A DNA stretch of 22,757 nucleotides from Acanthaster planci (lineage: Eukaryota; Echinodermata; Asteroidea; Valvatida; Acanthasteridae). The stretch covers positions 1 through 22,757 of the forward strand of contig NW_019091881.1 in assembly GCF_001949145.1 (NCBI RefSeq), in the 5' to 3' direction. The position numbers were made by a program, and so were the translations under genes. Within the stretch, counting starts at the first letter, position 1. Every line of letters begins with the position of its first letter. This document shows positions 1 to 10,229 of the stretch, piece after piece. Under the pieces are notes generated by a model. The model ran no database searches, was not told the DNA's origin, and saw nothing but the letters and a program-made list of their open reading frames with translations.

Positions 1-1084
1 CTGACACGGTGGTCTTTTAAAACTTGGTAATTTTTCTTTTGTTTTACTGACAAATGAGGGCAGTCTTCTGTGTGTATTCCTCTCGGAATTTGACTTGACG
101 ACATTACATTTTGTTAATGGGTAGGAATGTTGTTTGGGTACAAAAAAAGAGTATTTAAGAATCTAGACGACCTGTGTGGACCTGTGTCTCTTTCACATTG
201 GAGCATCATCTCGACTGTACCTCCATGGGAAAGTGTTTGTAATATCTGAGACTACTGCAGAGACATCTTAGCTATGGGGCTTGCACTGACTGGGAAATGG
301 TTTGCTTACCTTTGCTACAGGAGTTTCCTGTGATCGCTAAAAATTATCAATTTCAATAAGAATAGATGTCATACACACAAAAACAACGCATGGCTAACTA
401 ATACACCAATAGCAAAATGCACTGATGATGTATCATCATGTATGTAACCTAAACTTGAGTTCCCCCAGGGATCCAGAGATCGCTCAGGGTGACCAAAGGC
501 AGCAGACCCGTTATGGTACCACCGATTATGATGACAGTGACACTCTCTGCGAATGCGACAATACACAACAAGGACACCTGACAATTAGATTGCCCTCAAC
601 CTAAAGGAACAATGGGGGTTATCCTGACATTCACAAGGAACTAATTAATTGATTAAGTGATCAGGGATAATTTGTATTAGGTAAAATTTTATTACGACCC
701 GTATTTCTTTGTGTTGATATATCGACTTCAGGAAAGGCTACTCACCACGCAGCTAACATTGCCCTGCGTCACGCCAATGAGCAACGCACTCACTATTAAA
801 TGTATCATTGCATGAGCGTTATCAGCAATGCATATCCTGAATGTTGCCCAACATGAGCCCAATAACCGATAGAGGGATTTCACATTAGCTCCATCTGCGC
901 ATACTCGCATCGAAACCGAGGCTCCCTGTGTTGAACTTCGGCGCGCGCGCCCGCGGAGTCGACACAGTACATGCAGTATCCTTCTTCTGATGACTTCGTG
1001 TTCAAGGTTCGGGTGAACTGCCATCTGGTCCGAAGTGTATAAAAACAAGAAAAGTTTTCAGATTATTCTCATTTACTTGTCAAT
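1..1084. other. No confident gene; GC/CpG-rich patch at 940-960
   Basis: I see no recognisable protein family here. A short CpG-rich patch (GGCGCGCGCGCCCGCGG) lies near 940-957 in otherwise AT-rich DNA. On the - strand, two open stretches (746-1048 and 449-577) can be joined in phase by GT/AG borders into a hydrophobic peptide. I treat this only as a candidate under findings. A TATAAAA string at about 1037-1043 on the + strand precedes the Tc1 relic but has no other promoter support. Confidence 0.4.
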
Positions 1085-1425
1085 ATGACCAACAAGAAGG
1101 AACTCAGTGTGATGGGTATACGCCAACGTAACGTGAATGCCCATAAAGATAGCAAAGGCTACAAAGCAATTCCAAAACAAGTGCAAAGTATCTGCCAGAC
1201 TCGCTAGAAAATCAACCGGTAGGCCAACAACAACCCATGGATCACAACCAAGGCCATAATTGATACCCTTTACAAGGCAGGGACGAAGGTGTCACGGGCA
1301 ACCATCCAGCGAGTATTGCACAAATGAGGTCTCCACAGACGCAGGCCCAGGAAGACACCGCTCCTCGGGAAGAAACTTGAGGAGTCTCGTCTGGAATTCG
1401 GCAGAACACATCTGATCCTAGCCCC
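1085..1425 (+). pseudogene. Tc1/mariner transposase relic, N-terminal half only
   Basis: This is the decayed start of a Tc1-type DNA-transposon transposase, the enzyme that binds the terminal repeats and moves the element by cut-and-paste. Reading from ATG 1085, the first helix-turn-helix region is seen (MTNKKELS, then a segment ending in KGYKAI). After two in-frame stops (TAG near 1205 and 1220) comes the second, Tc1-typical region with TTKAI, the peptide AGTKVSRATIQRVLHK, then a stop, GLHRRRPRKTPLL and ESRLEFGRTHL. The linker between the two DNA-binding domains is mostly deleted. Homology ends near 1425, so the DDE/D catalytic domain and right terminal repeat are absent and the copy cannot transpose. 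I found no convincing terminal inverted repeat on the left. The family call is firm. The copy is old and broken. Confidence 0.85.
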
Positions 1426-3447
1426 ACTAGTATGGCACGGATCCTCGCTACCGGTCCATCCTTAGCCACACATCCGTATACGCAATTTCGTCTCGGCGTA
1501 GTGAAATCTTCGACGCACCATCTTGTAATCGTAGGCGCAATTTCTTTTGCACTATTGCTCTATTGAATTATTTCACTCACGTTTGTCTGGTATTTCCAAT
1601 CTTTTTGCCTTTACCCATTCAATCTCACAGTTGCACTCTCACACGCCATCTTAAAAATTAAAATGAGTCTGTTGAACTTTGAACGTCACTTGACCCCGGC
1701 CTGCAGACGGCTCTTCCGTGTCAAGAACTCTACCAAAAATAAACTTACCTGCACAATCGCTCCGTTCGCGAAGCTTCTGTTGTATATAAGATATGGTTGG
1801 TTACATTGCAACGCTTTGCTGCAACCGTCCGCGGACGCTGTATTGGGCAGTGTCATTATTCTAATGCAAGAGCCGGTGTTTGGGAAACGCTTTTGGATTG
1901 GTTGATTGCTACATAGTAACTACATAATTCTAGTCGTTCGTAAGGTGAAAGGTTAACTGAATGTGTACGTGGCTATACCTGTACATAATTTTACATATGA
2001 CAAGTCAACAATGTTTATTTTGCCAGATGATCAGAGTAATTGAAGATGAAGTTTGCCTTTGCTTTGCTTTACTGATTGTGGTTGATTTTTTTCCAACGAT
2101 TAAATAAGTGGACAAACGCTGTCTGGCTCTATCGGTTGCAATAGAGACTTGGTCGGCGACCCAGTTTTGCATTGACAAATTAAACGACAATTGTCACAAC
2201 CTGGCTGCTTCACATGGAGTTGTCTGTAAGGGTATCGGCCCTACTGGTGTGTTTTGCAGTATCGGCAGTAAATGTAAGCTTCTGAGCTGGCAAACACCAG
2301 ATAATACTGTCCTTAGTCGATTCTTCATCTGATTGGTTAAGGTGTATCTTTAGCCAAACATGCAGCTTCAATGCCCTTAGCAGCAAATGACTCCACTGTA
2401 TCCTGTATCAAAGCCGTCAGGGGAGAAATGACTACCCTAATGGCTTTTATCTGGTCTAAGGAGTTCCAAGCAGAAAGGTCGCAACTTTTAACATACGCCC
2501 ACTTTATTATAATTACCCATAACCTTCCTACGACAAAATTACGCCAACCGTCCTGAGGCAGCCATCAAGAACAAAGATCACGATATTTTATTAGAAAGAG
2601 ACTTTGGACTATGTAAATCTTCGGTATGAATACTTTTATAAGGAGCATCTATCATTATGCAAATGTAGTTTAGCCAGCACACGTGTGTTTGTTTATTGGA
2701 ACAAATAGTGGAAGTACAACATAATAGCTCTTAAAAATTAAGAATTGAGAAAAGTATGCTATTTTACAAAGGGTATGAATAATTTGAGCACAAATGTACA
2801 TGGATATGCCCCTCCGAATTAAACTAAAACACTGGACACCGGACAGGGACACGGCCTAATACATTCAGGCCTAATACTTACATTCCCCCTATGGGTATGC
2901 AGCCAAAACATAAGATTCGTAACATCAACAGAAAACGGCAGTTTTCTGCAAATTAACGTATCTGTGATGGTCGTGTATCTGCGTGTATACCACATGTACT
3001 GTGTAGAGTCCGCAGGTGCGCGTGACGAAGTTTAACACAGAGCGCCTCGGTTTCGATGCAGATATGTGCAGACGGCGCCAATGGGAAATTTCTCTATCCT
3101 CGTTATTGTGCATAAACAAGCTTTCAAAAGTTCGTACATTTTCTGGGACAACTGTATTTACTCAGTCAGGTGGAATAGAATGGGTTGGAGAAATAGTACA
3201 CATGCAAGTTACATTTCATCACAAGAAACTGCTAGGCGCAATCTTACCGTTTCCAGTTGCGGACTTCCCTGGACTATTCGAAACGACGGTTACACAAAAC
3301 AACTTTACGACTCTTTCTAAATGGAGATAGTCATACTCATTTGCTATGATGGCAGGGGATAAACTAATGACCCTCACCTATCCCATCAAGGCATTGTGGA
3401 ATAAAATGTTGGTAGGTGTTACAAACTTACATGTATGCTTGTTGCAG
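1426..3447. other. No gene seen; probably intron of the left MCT-like gene
   Basis: Short ORFs exist in this stretch but none resembles a known family. I looked for an MCT exon ending in phase 1, which should precede the exon at 3448, and found none. It must lie left of the window or be too short to recognise, so this stretch and the Tc1 relic are probably intronic. A TATATAAG string near 1780-1790 and a CCAAT-type motif on the reverse strand near 1895-1905 are noted without promoter support. Confidence 0.4.
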
Positions 3448-3575
3448 GTTTGATGTTCGACTTAACTGGAAGCTACGACCTTGCGTTCGTCATCATGGGA
3501 TGTATTTCGCTTCTTTCGTTGGTGGCGCTGTTTGCGGAAGCGCTGTTAAATCGACGCCAGGCAAAGTCGCCTTAA
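3448..3575 (+). CDS. Last coding exon of an MCT/SLC16-like transporter
   Basis: This is the C-terminal exon of a monocarboxylate-transporter-like protein, a 12-helix major-facilitator membrane carrier that usually moves lactate, pyruvate or related acids with a proton. The exon follows a clean acceptor (TTGTTGCAG, ending 3447) and begins in phase 1, so its first two bases complete a glycine codon. It encodes LMFDLTGSYDLAFVIMG, then a hydrophobic helix rich in Leu, Val and Ala (TM12), and ends with the basic tail NRRQAKSP and TAA at 3573-3575. The loop motif FDLTGSYDLAF before the last helix is typical of MCTs (D-x-TGSYD-x-AF). The remaining exons lie left of the window. Substrate cannot be predicted from this exon. 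A second MCT-like gene starts on the same strand at 20981, which suggests a tandem pair. Confidence 0.88.
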
Positions 3576-3737
3576 AATGTCCATCGGGTCCCAGACACCG
3601 CTGCTCACTCCCGTTCAATACGAAAACCTTCCAGTTATTGTGCATAAGATTTATTTAGCTTAAGTCGTTGGAGGAAGGAATTTACCATGTACCCACCTTT
3701 CCGACGATATTTAGCGATTAAATGGTGTATTTATTTT

Positions 3738-3743
3738 AATAAA
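3738..3743 (+). promoter_or_regulatory. Poly(A) signal of the left MCT-like gene
   Basis: A canonical AATAAA lies 163 bases after the TAA of the transporter exon. It is the first such hexamer downstream, so transcripts probably end around 3755-3775. Confidence 0.6.
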
Positions 3744-3759
3744 AAGTAGCCGCACGTGA

Positions 3760-5017
3760 AGTCTGGAACCACATTGTCCGAACAATTTCATATTTTAATT
3801 TTGGTATTTACAGTTGGTTTGGGCACACTTACAACTGTTAAAAAATATTGTTATGTCTACTCTTTGAACTTTCTGATTGTACTTGAAAACTTTGTAAAGA
3901 CATTCTGTGCATGTATGTTGACATTATACAATTTTTTTCTTTTACCGTATTTGCAGATTGGCTAGTTTTAGCAATTATATGTGGCATAAGCATAAAGTTA
4001 AGTAACAGTGTAATGGGCAAAACTGACAAGAAAATGGATTATGAAAACGATCGCCCGGCTACTTTAAATCATTGTTATATTAATTCAAACTCACATATTC
4101 TCATTTTCAAATTCGTTCACGATTAAGATGTAATTAGATTTCCTTGAAGTGTAAGTAAAGAAGTCGTTTAGACTGTTGCATCCCCTGCACTTTGTTAAAC
4201 TAAAGTATACATGTAATTTGATGTATTTCCGATAATATGGGAACCAATAGCATTTTGAGTTTTCATTTATATTGACCATGAAGCAAAACTTGTTTCAATT
4301 CAGAAAAGTGGTGAACATGTTTCTTTAGGGGGGTTAAGAAGGTGGTGTAAATCAAGAAATGACTTTATATCGGTGTGTTTACAGTAATAGTTTGATTTTT
4401 CTAAGAATAAGCTATTGCTGGGGACTAAATTCTTAAGCATGGCTTTGACCTAATAAGATTGCACAACATACCAAAATGGTTAATTTTCTTTTGTTTTGCA
4501 CAAAATTATGAATTTCTTCAAGCTATAGGGGAATGTTGTTAGTAAATTGTTTTCCATCAAAAATTTCCATCTAAATTTACTGTTCGATTTCGGCAAAGAA
4601 AAATAAAAAAATGATATATTTCTATTTTACAAAATAATTCTAACGCCGCTCAAACAGTGAATCATCACTAACCAACCACCGTCAGGACGATAGCATTTCC
4701 ATAACATTATTCTGTCAGAAACAAGTGTAGCATTGTCAAACCATATTTCAAATATAGCAAATTAATATAAACTCCACATACGTGTAAACAATCAAAACCG
4801 AAAAACCAGAACGCAAACCCAAAGAAAAACAAGCAAAAACAAGCAAAGAAGATGAAAAGCCTAGGGCGGTGATGAAACGCCGCTCTTATTCTTCCCCATC
4901 TGAAAGCATGTATACCCATCTGGCATGGTGCCCCCTTCTCTGATCAGGGGAGTAGTGAAGCTTGTATACAGCAAGTTGATTTAGCACTCAAGACTGAACA
5001 ATCAGTCTGAACTATAC
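3760..5017. other. AT-rich intergenic DNA, nothing recognised
   Basis: No conserved coding signal is seen on either strand. The - strand ORF at 4707-4919 is a low-complexity artefact: its Phe-rich translation is the complement of an A-rich tract (about 4790-4860, runs of AAAC and AAAG). This tract lies directly before the LINE relic and may be part of its 5' region, which I cannot show. Confidence 0.4.
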
Positions 5018-5860
5018 ATTGATGTTCTCCACTTGCATTTGAAAAGTCGTCCATATCGTTATGCTGATGACACGTTTGTGTTTAAGGAGATCAAGTCAAG
5101 TGGTGACATTCATCAACTCCAGGATGACCTCAATTCCATCAGTGATTGGCCTAAAAAGAATTCGCTTGCTCTCAATGCCACAAAATGCAAAGTTATGGCT
5201 CTTACCAGGACAAGACAACAACCTTATCTTCCCTTGTATGTTTTGGATGGTACTCTCATTCAAGAGGTGAAACCCTCAAATAATTAAGTGTCATTTACAG
5301 CGTAACCTATGCTGGGATGAGTATGTGCAGTATGTCACTACTAAGGCCTATAAGACTCTCGGCTTCATGTTATGGGTCTACACAAAGCAATTGTTATGTC
5401 CATTCTTGATTACTGATCTCCTGCCTGACCTGTGCATAGAGTTAGACTCGTTAAAATCAACTTGAACATGTCTAAAGGTATGCCTCTCGTCTTATTTTGC
5501 ATCAACGTAGACAGGAGCAACCTCACCCTGAGCGGCTTGCTGTGCGTAAAGTACCTTAAGTGTCAGACGAGAGTTTATGTTTATGAAATTTGTGTGTAAG
5601 CAATTGCTATTTGGCAGTTTGTGCGATTTCCGTCCCTTGTTCTTGAGTTTAATTTATGTTAACAGCAGATATGCCAATACCAGATTAAATGTTCACGATC
5701 TGTATGCTCGCACTGATGTATTCAAGTACTCCATTCGCTGCATGTTTGTCAGGAATTAAAGTACTCATCCTGGTGATATGGTGAACATGTTGACCTGTGA
5801 GTCTCTGTCTGCTTTTTGTACAAACTTAAAGACCACCTTAAATTATAATTATTACTGATT
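5018..5860 (+). mobile_element. 5'-truncated non-LTR retrotransposon (LINE) RT relic
   Basis: This is a decayed 3' half of a LINE, which copies itself through RNA by target-primed reverse transcription. The catalytic reverse-transcriptase motif is intact as RYADDTFVFKEI (near 5057-5090), followed by the usual thumb region with LQDDLNSISDW and the stretch NSLALNATKCKVMALTRTR. After a break at the stop near 5285 the frame changes. The segments CWDEYVQYVTTKAYKTLGF (about 5307-5365) and, near the end, ARTDVFKYS, MLTCESLSAF and NYNYY up to about 5859 match the C-terminal part of jockey/CR1-group LINE ORF2 proteins. There are several stops and frameshifts. The endonuclease and first RT motifs are missing, so it is dead on arrival. 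Exact clade cannot be fixed by eye. Confidence 0.85.
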
Positions 5861-6340
5861 ACCCTGGCTTTTTGTGGGTAGTTCAGCCTCAAAATAGTTT
5901 CCTTTTAGTGGGTGGTGCCGTGGGGGTAATTTTCTTCCTTGTTGTCTCTGCTCAGTCTTTATGCTTTTGATGTCATGTTATATTTTTTACGATTGTTGTT
6001 CTCCTTTTTAATATTTTGGTTTTCTTTTTCATGATCTTTTTCTACCTCCCGTTATCTTTTGTCTTGTGTGTGTGTGGTGTGTTTACATGTTGGTGGGATT
6101 TGTCGTTGTGATGTCCCTTGTTTTGTGTTTAGTTTGTGTGTCTGACTGATTGTTGTGCAGTGTCGGAGTGGCACACCCTTTTTTGACGAAAGCGATATTT
6201 TTCACTCTTGTTTTTCACCAAGGCAGTCCTGCACTGTCCTCGTTTTCTTACGTAGGCCTATGTCTGTCTTGTCTGTCTATTGCCTGATTAGCCTTCGCCT
6301 TTTAAGGGTAGGCAGTGTAAGTTTTTGCACATACATTTGA
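5861..6340 (+). mobile_element. Probable LINE 3' UTR, T- and TG-rich
   Basis: DNA directly after the LINE reading frame is strongly T-rich on the + strand, with a short TG-rich tract (about 6065-6085: TGTGTGTGTGGTGTGTTTACATG). It has no coding signal. This composition and position suggest the untranslated 3' part of the same LINE copy, but I could not find its terminus or a target-site duplication. Confidence 0.4.
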
Positions 6341-8380
6341 CAACATACAGACATGATAAAATAATACACCAAAGTGCATGTTCATTGTATGGCAAAATGT
6401 TTGAGAGTAGTACTAAAAGTAGGATGACAATTAAAACTCGGAGCACATAAAGTAAATGAATCGTCACTCGTAGCCTGATGTAGATGTAAATGTTCACATC
6501 GGCACGGCCCCTTATTACCGAGTGGATGTAAGCTGAGCGGATGTAATTTGATAATTTCCAAGCACGTCTTATTTTTGTACAGTTTCCTCCCAGTGAATTT
6601 GTTAACCTGTTTGTAAAAATATGGTGATATTGCTGATTAATCTAAACATAAACATACACTTACTTTCACATACGAGTGGTCATACTAGTGTGTGGCCTTA
6701 AAAGTCCCTGAAACACTATGATTTCATATCACGTTTGTACATAGCATAGAGCTTTAGACTCGATGACGAAAGTATTGTTGACATTATCTACACATTCCAG
6801 TTGCATATCTTTCATCATTGTAAAGTCATCTGTACGAACTGAGCACGTTTACAAATGGATGTCAAACTTATCTTTCCGTTACTAACTTTAAACTTCAACT
6901 CATTGGATTCATTTCGTAGTGATTTTGGGAAAATACAGGTATTTCCAATAAACCTTTCCAACTGATGAAATCATCAGCCCAACTGATTGCATGTCTGACA
7001 CTGTTCAACCGATTCTGGCTAACTTCTCACAGACATCAACTCAAATTCAGAGTTTGAAGGATTAAGTTTGTCCCCAGAGGGCATTCAAGAATTGCATAAC
7101 GTCTCCTGTCAAAGTTCAGGTTTTGAAGAATACTATGCGACAAGAGTCTTAACACTATTGAAAGTGAGTTTCTATCATTTCCCAAATTTAAATAAAGTAC
7201 ATTTGTCTTGGACCGGTTTTGACAGGAAGTAAGGGTCAAACAATTGTCATACACGACAGGAAATATACATGTATGTACATAAGATTGCTGTCACTTCATG
7301 TAAAAGGCAAGCTGCGGGAACACACAGTTGATTTCATACAATTTATTAAAGTTTGAACTTGGAAAATTTTCGGCACTTGTAGTTTGACACTTGAATACGT
7401 CGTCATGATGTCATTTTTTAATTACATGTTTTACTTGTAAGGCTTAATTTTCTTGTCATATACAGCACTGACAAGGTGAAAAATTGCAAAACGGCCCAAC
7501 AATGTGTACAAAACATGCAGGAAAATTCAGTGCAACTCTTATTTTGGCAGACTCACAAAAACATCCCAAGAATGTACTTTGAAAAAGAAATAACAGGTAC
7601 AATGTATTTTCATAAGAAGTAGGAAATACGAAGGTTGGAAGTGGTTCTGAAAAACAATATTAAACATGTTAAACTAAGGAAACGAGTAATTTTATACAGA
7701 CATGCAGCAGGCTGACAAAAACTATAACAATGCACGTGCTCTGGTCAAGTAGTTGACAGTCCTCTATTGTCTCTCTATCAAACCTTTTCAACAAAGTTCA
7801 GTTTATTGTGGGTGCAAATAAATCTAGGATGTCATTCGCAAGGGATCTCCAATGGGCAGAACGAATTCTTGAATGTAATGTGCCATTTATCCCCGAAGAA
7901 GCGAATTCTAATCCAGAAACGTCAATGTCCAGGAGTCCAATCCATGGGTGAAAATCTGGCGTGTTACCTGACTTGCTAACATCAACTTAGGATCACCATT
8001 GCATGACCACTTGAACATCGTGTTCAGCAGGCAACAGCAGATTGCAGTAACTCGGATAAATACTGTGAAGTAAATCTGAAATTAAAAAAATACAGAAAAT
8101 GGAACAGCTGTACAAAAAATGTGTCATTCATGCAGGAATGTCCTCACGGAAAGTATGAACATTTCCGATGTTGTACATAACTCATTGTTGACAAACGAAC
8201 TTCAGCAAGCTAGCCAGTTTAGCAAGTAAGAACAGAACAGAAAGCAATTACCACATTGGGCCCCGTAAATCGTACAATTTCTCTGACGGAAGATCGTTTG
8301 AAGTATTTATGCACTGATAATTACTTAATAGGGGTTCCTAGCATTGACTTTCTCCCACACTTAGGAACACGGCCAAAGCC
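6341..8380. other. AT-rich intergenic DNA, nothing recognised
   Basis: About 2 kb with only short, unsupported ORFs on both strands. I see no recognisable protein, RNA gene or clear repeat structure. The left boundary of the virus-like block to the right must lie somewhere in or just after this stretch. Confidence 0.4.
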
Positions 8381-8564
8381 ATGCTCCCTGCAAAAAAATT
8401 ACTAGAAGCAAAACGGTTCTATATTCGAGGCCAAAAGGAAAGAGAGCACCTCACACCGCGTGCCCGGGAAGCCTAAAAAGTACCCACTTTATGTTAATTA
8501 CCACCGTGACACGTATTGGAAGGATGAGGGCGTCCTTACTTGGCTACGGTTCCCTACATTTTAA
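8381..8564 (+). pseudogene. Small basic ORF of the virus-like block, unrecognised
   Basis: Reading from ATG 8381 (MLPAKKLLEAKRFYIRG), a lysine/arginine-rich peptide runs to a stop near 8476. With a frameshift there, the DNA stays open through KYPLYVNYHRDTYWKDEG and an aromatic-rich end to TAA 8562-8564, only three bases before the ATG of the next ORF. The tight junction and similar composition are my only reasons to count it as a gene. I recognise no family and propose no function. It could equally be the decayed 3' end of a longer upstream gene. Confidence 0.25.
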
Positions 8565-8567
8565 AAG

Positions 8568-9207
8568 ATGACGACAGAAGATCAGCCAGATATGTATTCA
8601 GATTTCTCTGGGTATCAAACCGAATCAAACGCGACCAAGATTTACCGGCTTCAAAAAATACAAGAAATTAAATCGCGAATTTTGAAAGAACGCTCGGTTA
8701 CGTGGAATTTGGCGTAGAAGCGATAGGCGCCACTTTGGCAGCTATTGGAATCCCCACCATTTTGGGAGTCATTACTCGGCCCGTAGGATTAGTAATGGAA
8801 GGCTTTGTCATCGGCGCATTAGGCGCTTACGCGATATTAAAACACGCCAGTCGCCGAATGACCCATACTACTAAAAAGCATGACCAAATCCGCGTGCTCA
8901 CAAATGCCAAACTAAACACGATAGATGAGTACATATCAAACGCGATTGAAAACGGTGACATATCCCAGGAAGAATTCGTACTAATTTAGCCGAGCTTAAA
9001 AAGTTCAGCGAAATGAATGAAAAGATTTGGTTAAATACGGCGGCCAAGCTCGTTCAAGAATCCAAAATGGAAAAAGCCAAATTTGAACGACAAGTCAACG
9101 AAAAAGCGGAAGCGCTAGCTAATAAAAGATCGGCAGTTTTTAAAGAGGTCCTTATAAAAAAACTTGGCGAAAGTACGAAAATAAACCACCAGCTTACCAA
9201 GAAATAA
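8568..9207 (+). pseudogene. Decayed gene: helical protein with two hydrophobic segments
   Basis: About 210 codons with two frameshifts. Frame 1 starts at ATG 8568 (MTTEDQPDMYSDFSGYQTES), an acidic, serine-rich N-terminus followed by a charged helix ending in IQEIKSRILKER. A frameshift near 8690 leads into two glycine/alanine-rich hydrophobic segments (about 8720-8850), each long enough to span a membrane. Next comes a basic loop and the best-conserved part, KKHDQIRVLTNAKLNTIDEY and an acidic stretch ISQEEFVLI. A second frameshift at the TAG 8987 leads to AELKKFSEMNEKI and a charged, probably coiled-coil tail ending at TAA 9205. I recall this layout in uncharacterised invertebrate proteins that recur many times per genome. 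A membrane-associated structural role is inference. AATAAA overlaps the stop codon (9203-9208). Confidence 0.55.
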
Positions 9208-9245
9208 AACCCACCGTGCCTCCTTTTTAAACGCGTATGAAATAA

Positions 9246-10154
9246 ATGGGCCACAATTTTAGTCATTAGCGATTGCTGTCAATAAAGACAACTCGTTTTC
9301 GGCCAAGTTTCCAAATTTAACCGCGGCGTATAAATTACCTCGAGTCAAAACGTACGAAGCGAATAATCGTTGGACGAGCGATCCGAAATCATTTCATTAG
9401 AACCAATTTAATTTTGCGGTGTACTGCACGACAACGGAATACGGAGTGGGTTTTGATCTGTTGTCTGATCCCGATCCATACGTATCGGCTTTATTCAACT
9501 TTCACCTGGATTACACGGTGCAAAAAATATTTCACTATACTGCGTAATGCCGAGTCCGAGCGACAACATCTTCAACGCGCTGCACAACAATTACGATCAA
9601 AGCAAATTTATAGACACTTGCCAACACTACAACGTTGACCCAAATAAATCTTATAAACAGCCGCGGGATACTTTGTCAAATGTGTTAGGAACGGCTTACT
9701 ATTTTAACATCGGTTACGTACCGGTTCCAAGTAAAAACTACGATGCGCATGATTTTCACGTGACAAATGGTTAATACCCGAGCTCTACTTTTGCGGGCTT
9801 TGATTGGGCTAAGCTGCCTAAAGGCTCTGGCCACGTGAGTACATATACAGTAATTTGGATCTCGCAGTCGGATGCAGTCACGCTGGCTTGGTGAGATTTT
9901 ATTCCTAAAAAGTCTAATTTACCTGCTGGGGCATCACAAAAAAACGAGTCTATTAGAGCTTACGTTTACGCGTTTGCTCAGGCTCAGACCATACCAAGAC
10001 AACCGTTTTAGCCCCCGGCACCGGATTAGACGGTCAAATGCGATTTATAACTATCGTGGAATCTTTGATAAATTCAGAGCCCGACCTCGAAAAATCGATT
10101 AACAAATTTCAAGATTCTTTGCAATACGCTAAAACGAAAAAAACTAAAACGTAA
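9246..10154 (+). pseudogene. Decayed gene: possible major structural protein of the block
   Basis: About 300 codons, the longest gene on the + strand of the block. It has in-frame stops at 9398, 9545, 9772 and 9892, and frameshifts near 9545 and 10005. From about 9262 the reading is continuous through KTYEANNRWTSDPKSFH, the aromatic segment NFAVYCTTTEYGVGFDLL, then an FHLDYTVQKI helix. The next frame gives FNALHNNYDQSKF, LGTAYYFNIGYVPV, FDWAKLPKGSG and ESIRAYVYAFAQAQT. A last frame gives APGTGLDGQMRFITIVESLI and ends SLQYAKTKKTKT at TAA 10152. It is rich in aromatic and polar residues with no membrane segment or enzyme motif. The order of these blocks matches, from memory, an uncharacterised multicopy invertebrate protein. 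A virion or particle protein is a guess. The start at ATG 9246 is uncertain because the frame changes just after it. Confidence 0.55.
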
Positions 10155-10180
10155 CTTTAACGAAAAAATAAAAGGCATAA

Positions 10181-10213
10181 AAAACCTTGTCAAATTTAAC
10201 AAGGATTTTTTTT
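10181..10213. terminator. A-tract / hairpin / T-tract between convergent genes
   Basis: CCTTGT (10185-10190) pairs with ACAAGG (10199-10204) around an AAATTT core. An A run lies on the left (10180-10184) and an eight-T run on the right (10206-10213). It sits between the end of the + gene (10154) and the 3' end of the - gene (about 10230), so it could end transcripts from both sides. Some large eukaryotic DNA viruses process mRNA ends at palindromes between genes. The assignment here is inferred from position and symmetry only. Confidence 0.5.
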
Positions 10214-10229
10214 GCCCTAAGATTACTTA

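Noticed and set aside
1663-1905. 80-codon + strand ORF near TATA- and CCAAT-like motifs
   Set aside because: No family resemblance. The motifs are short and common in AT-rich DNA, and the region probably lies in an intron.
4707-4919. Phe-rich - strand ORF
   Set aside because: It is the complement of an A-rich low-complexity tract. A hydrophobic appearance is expected by composition alone.
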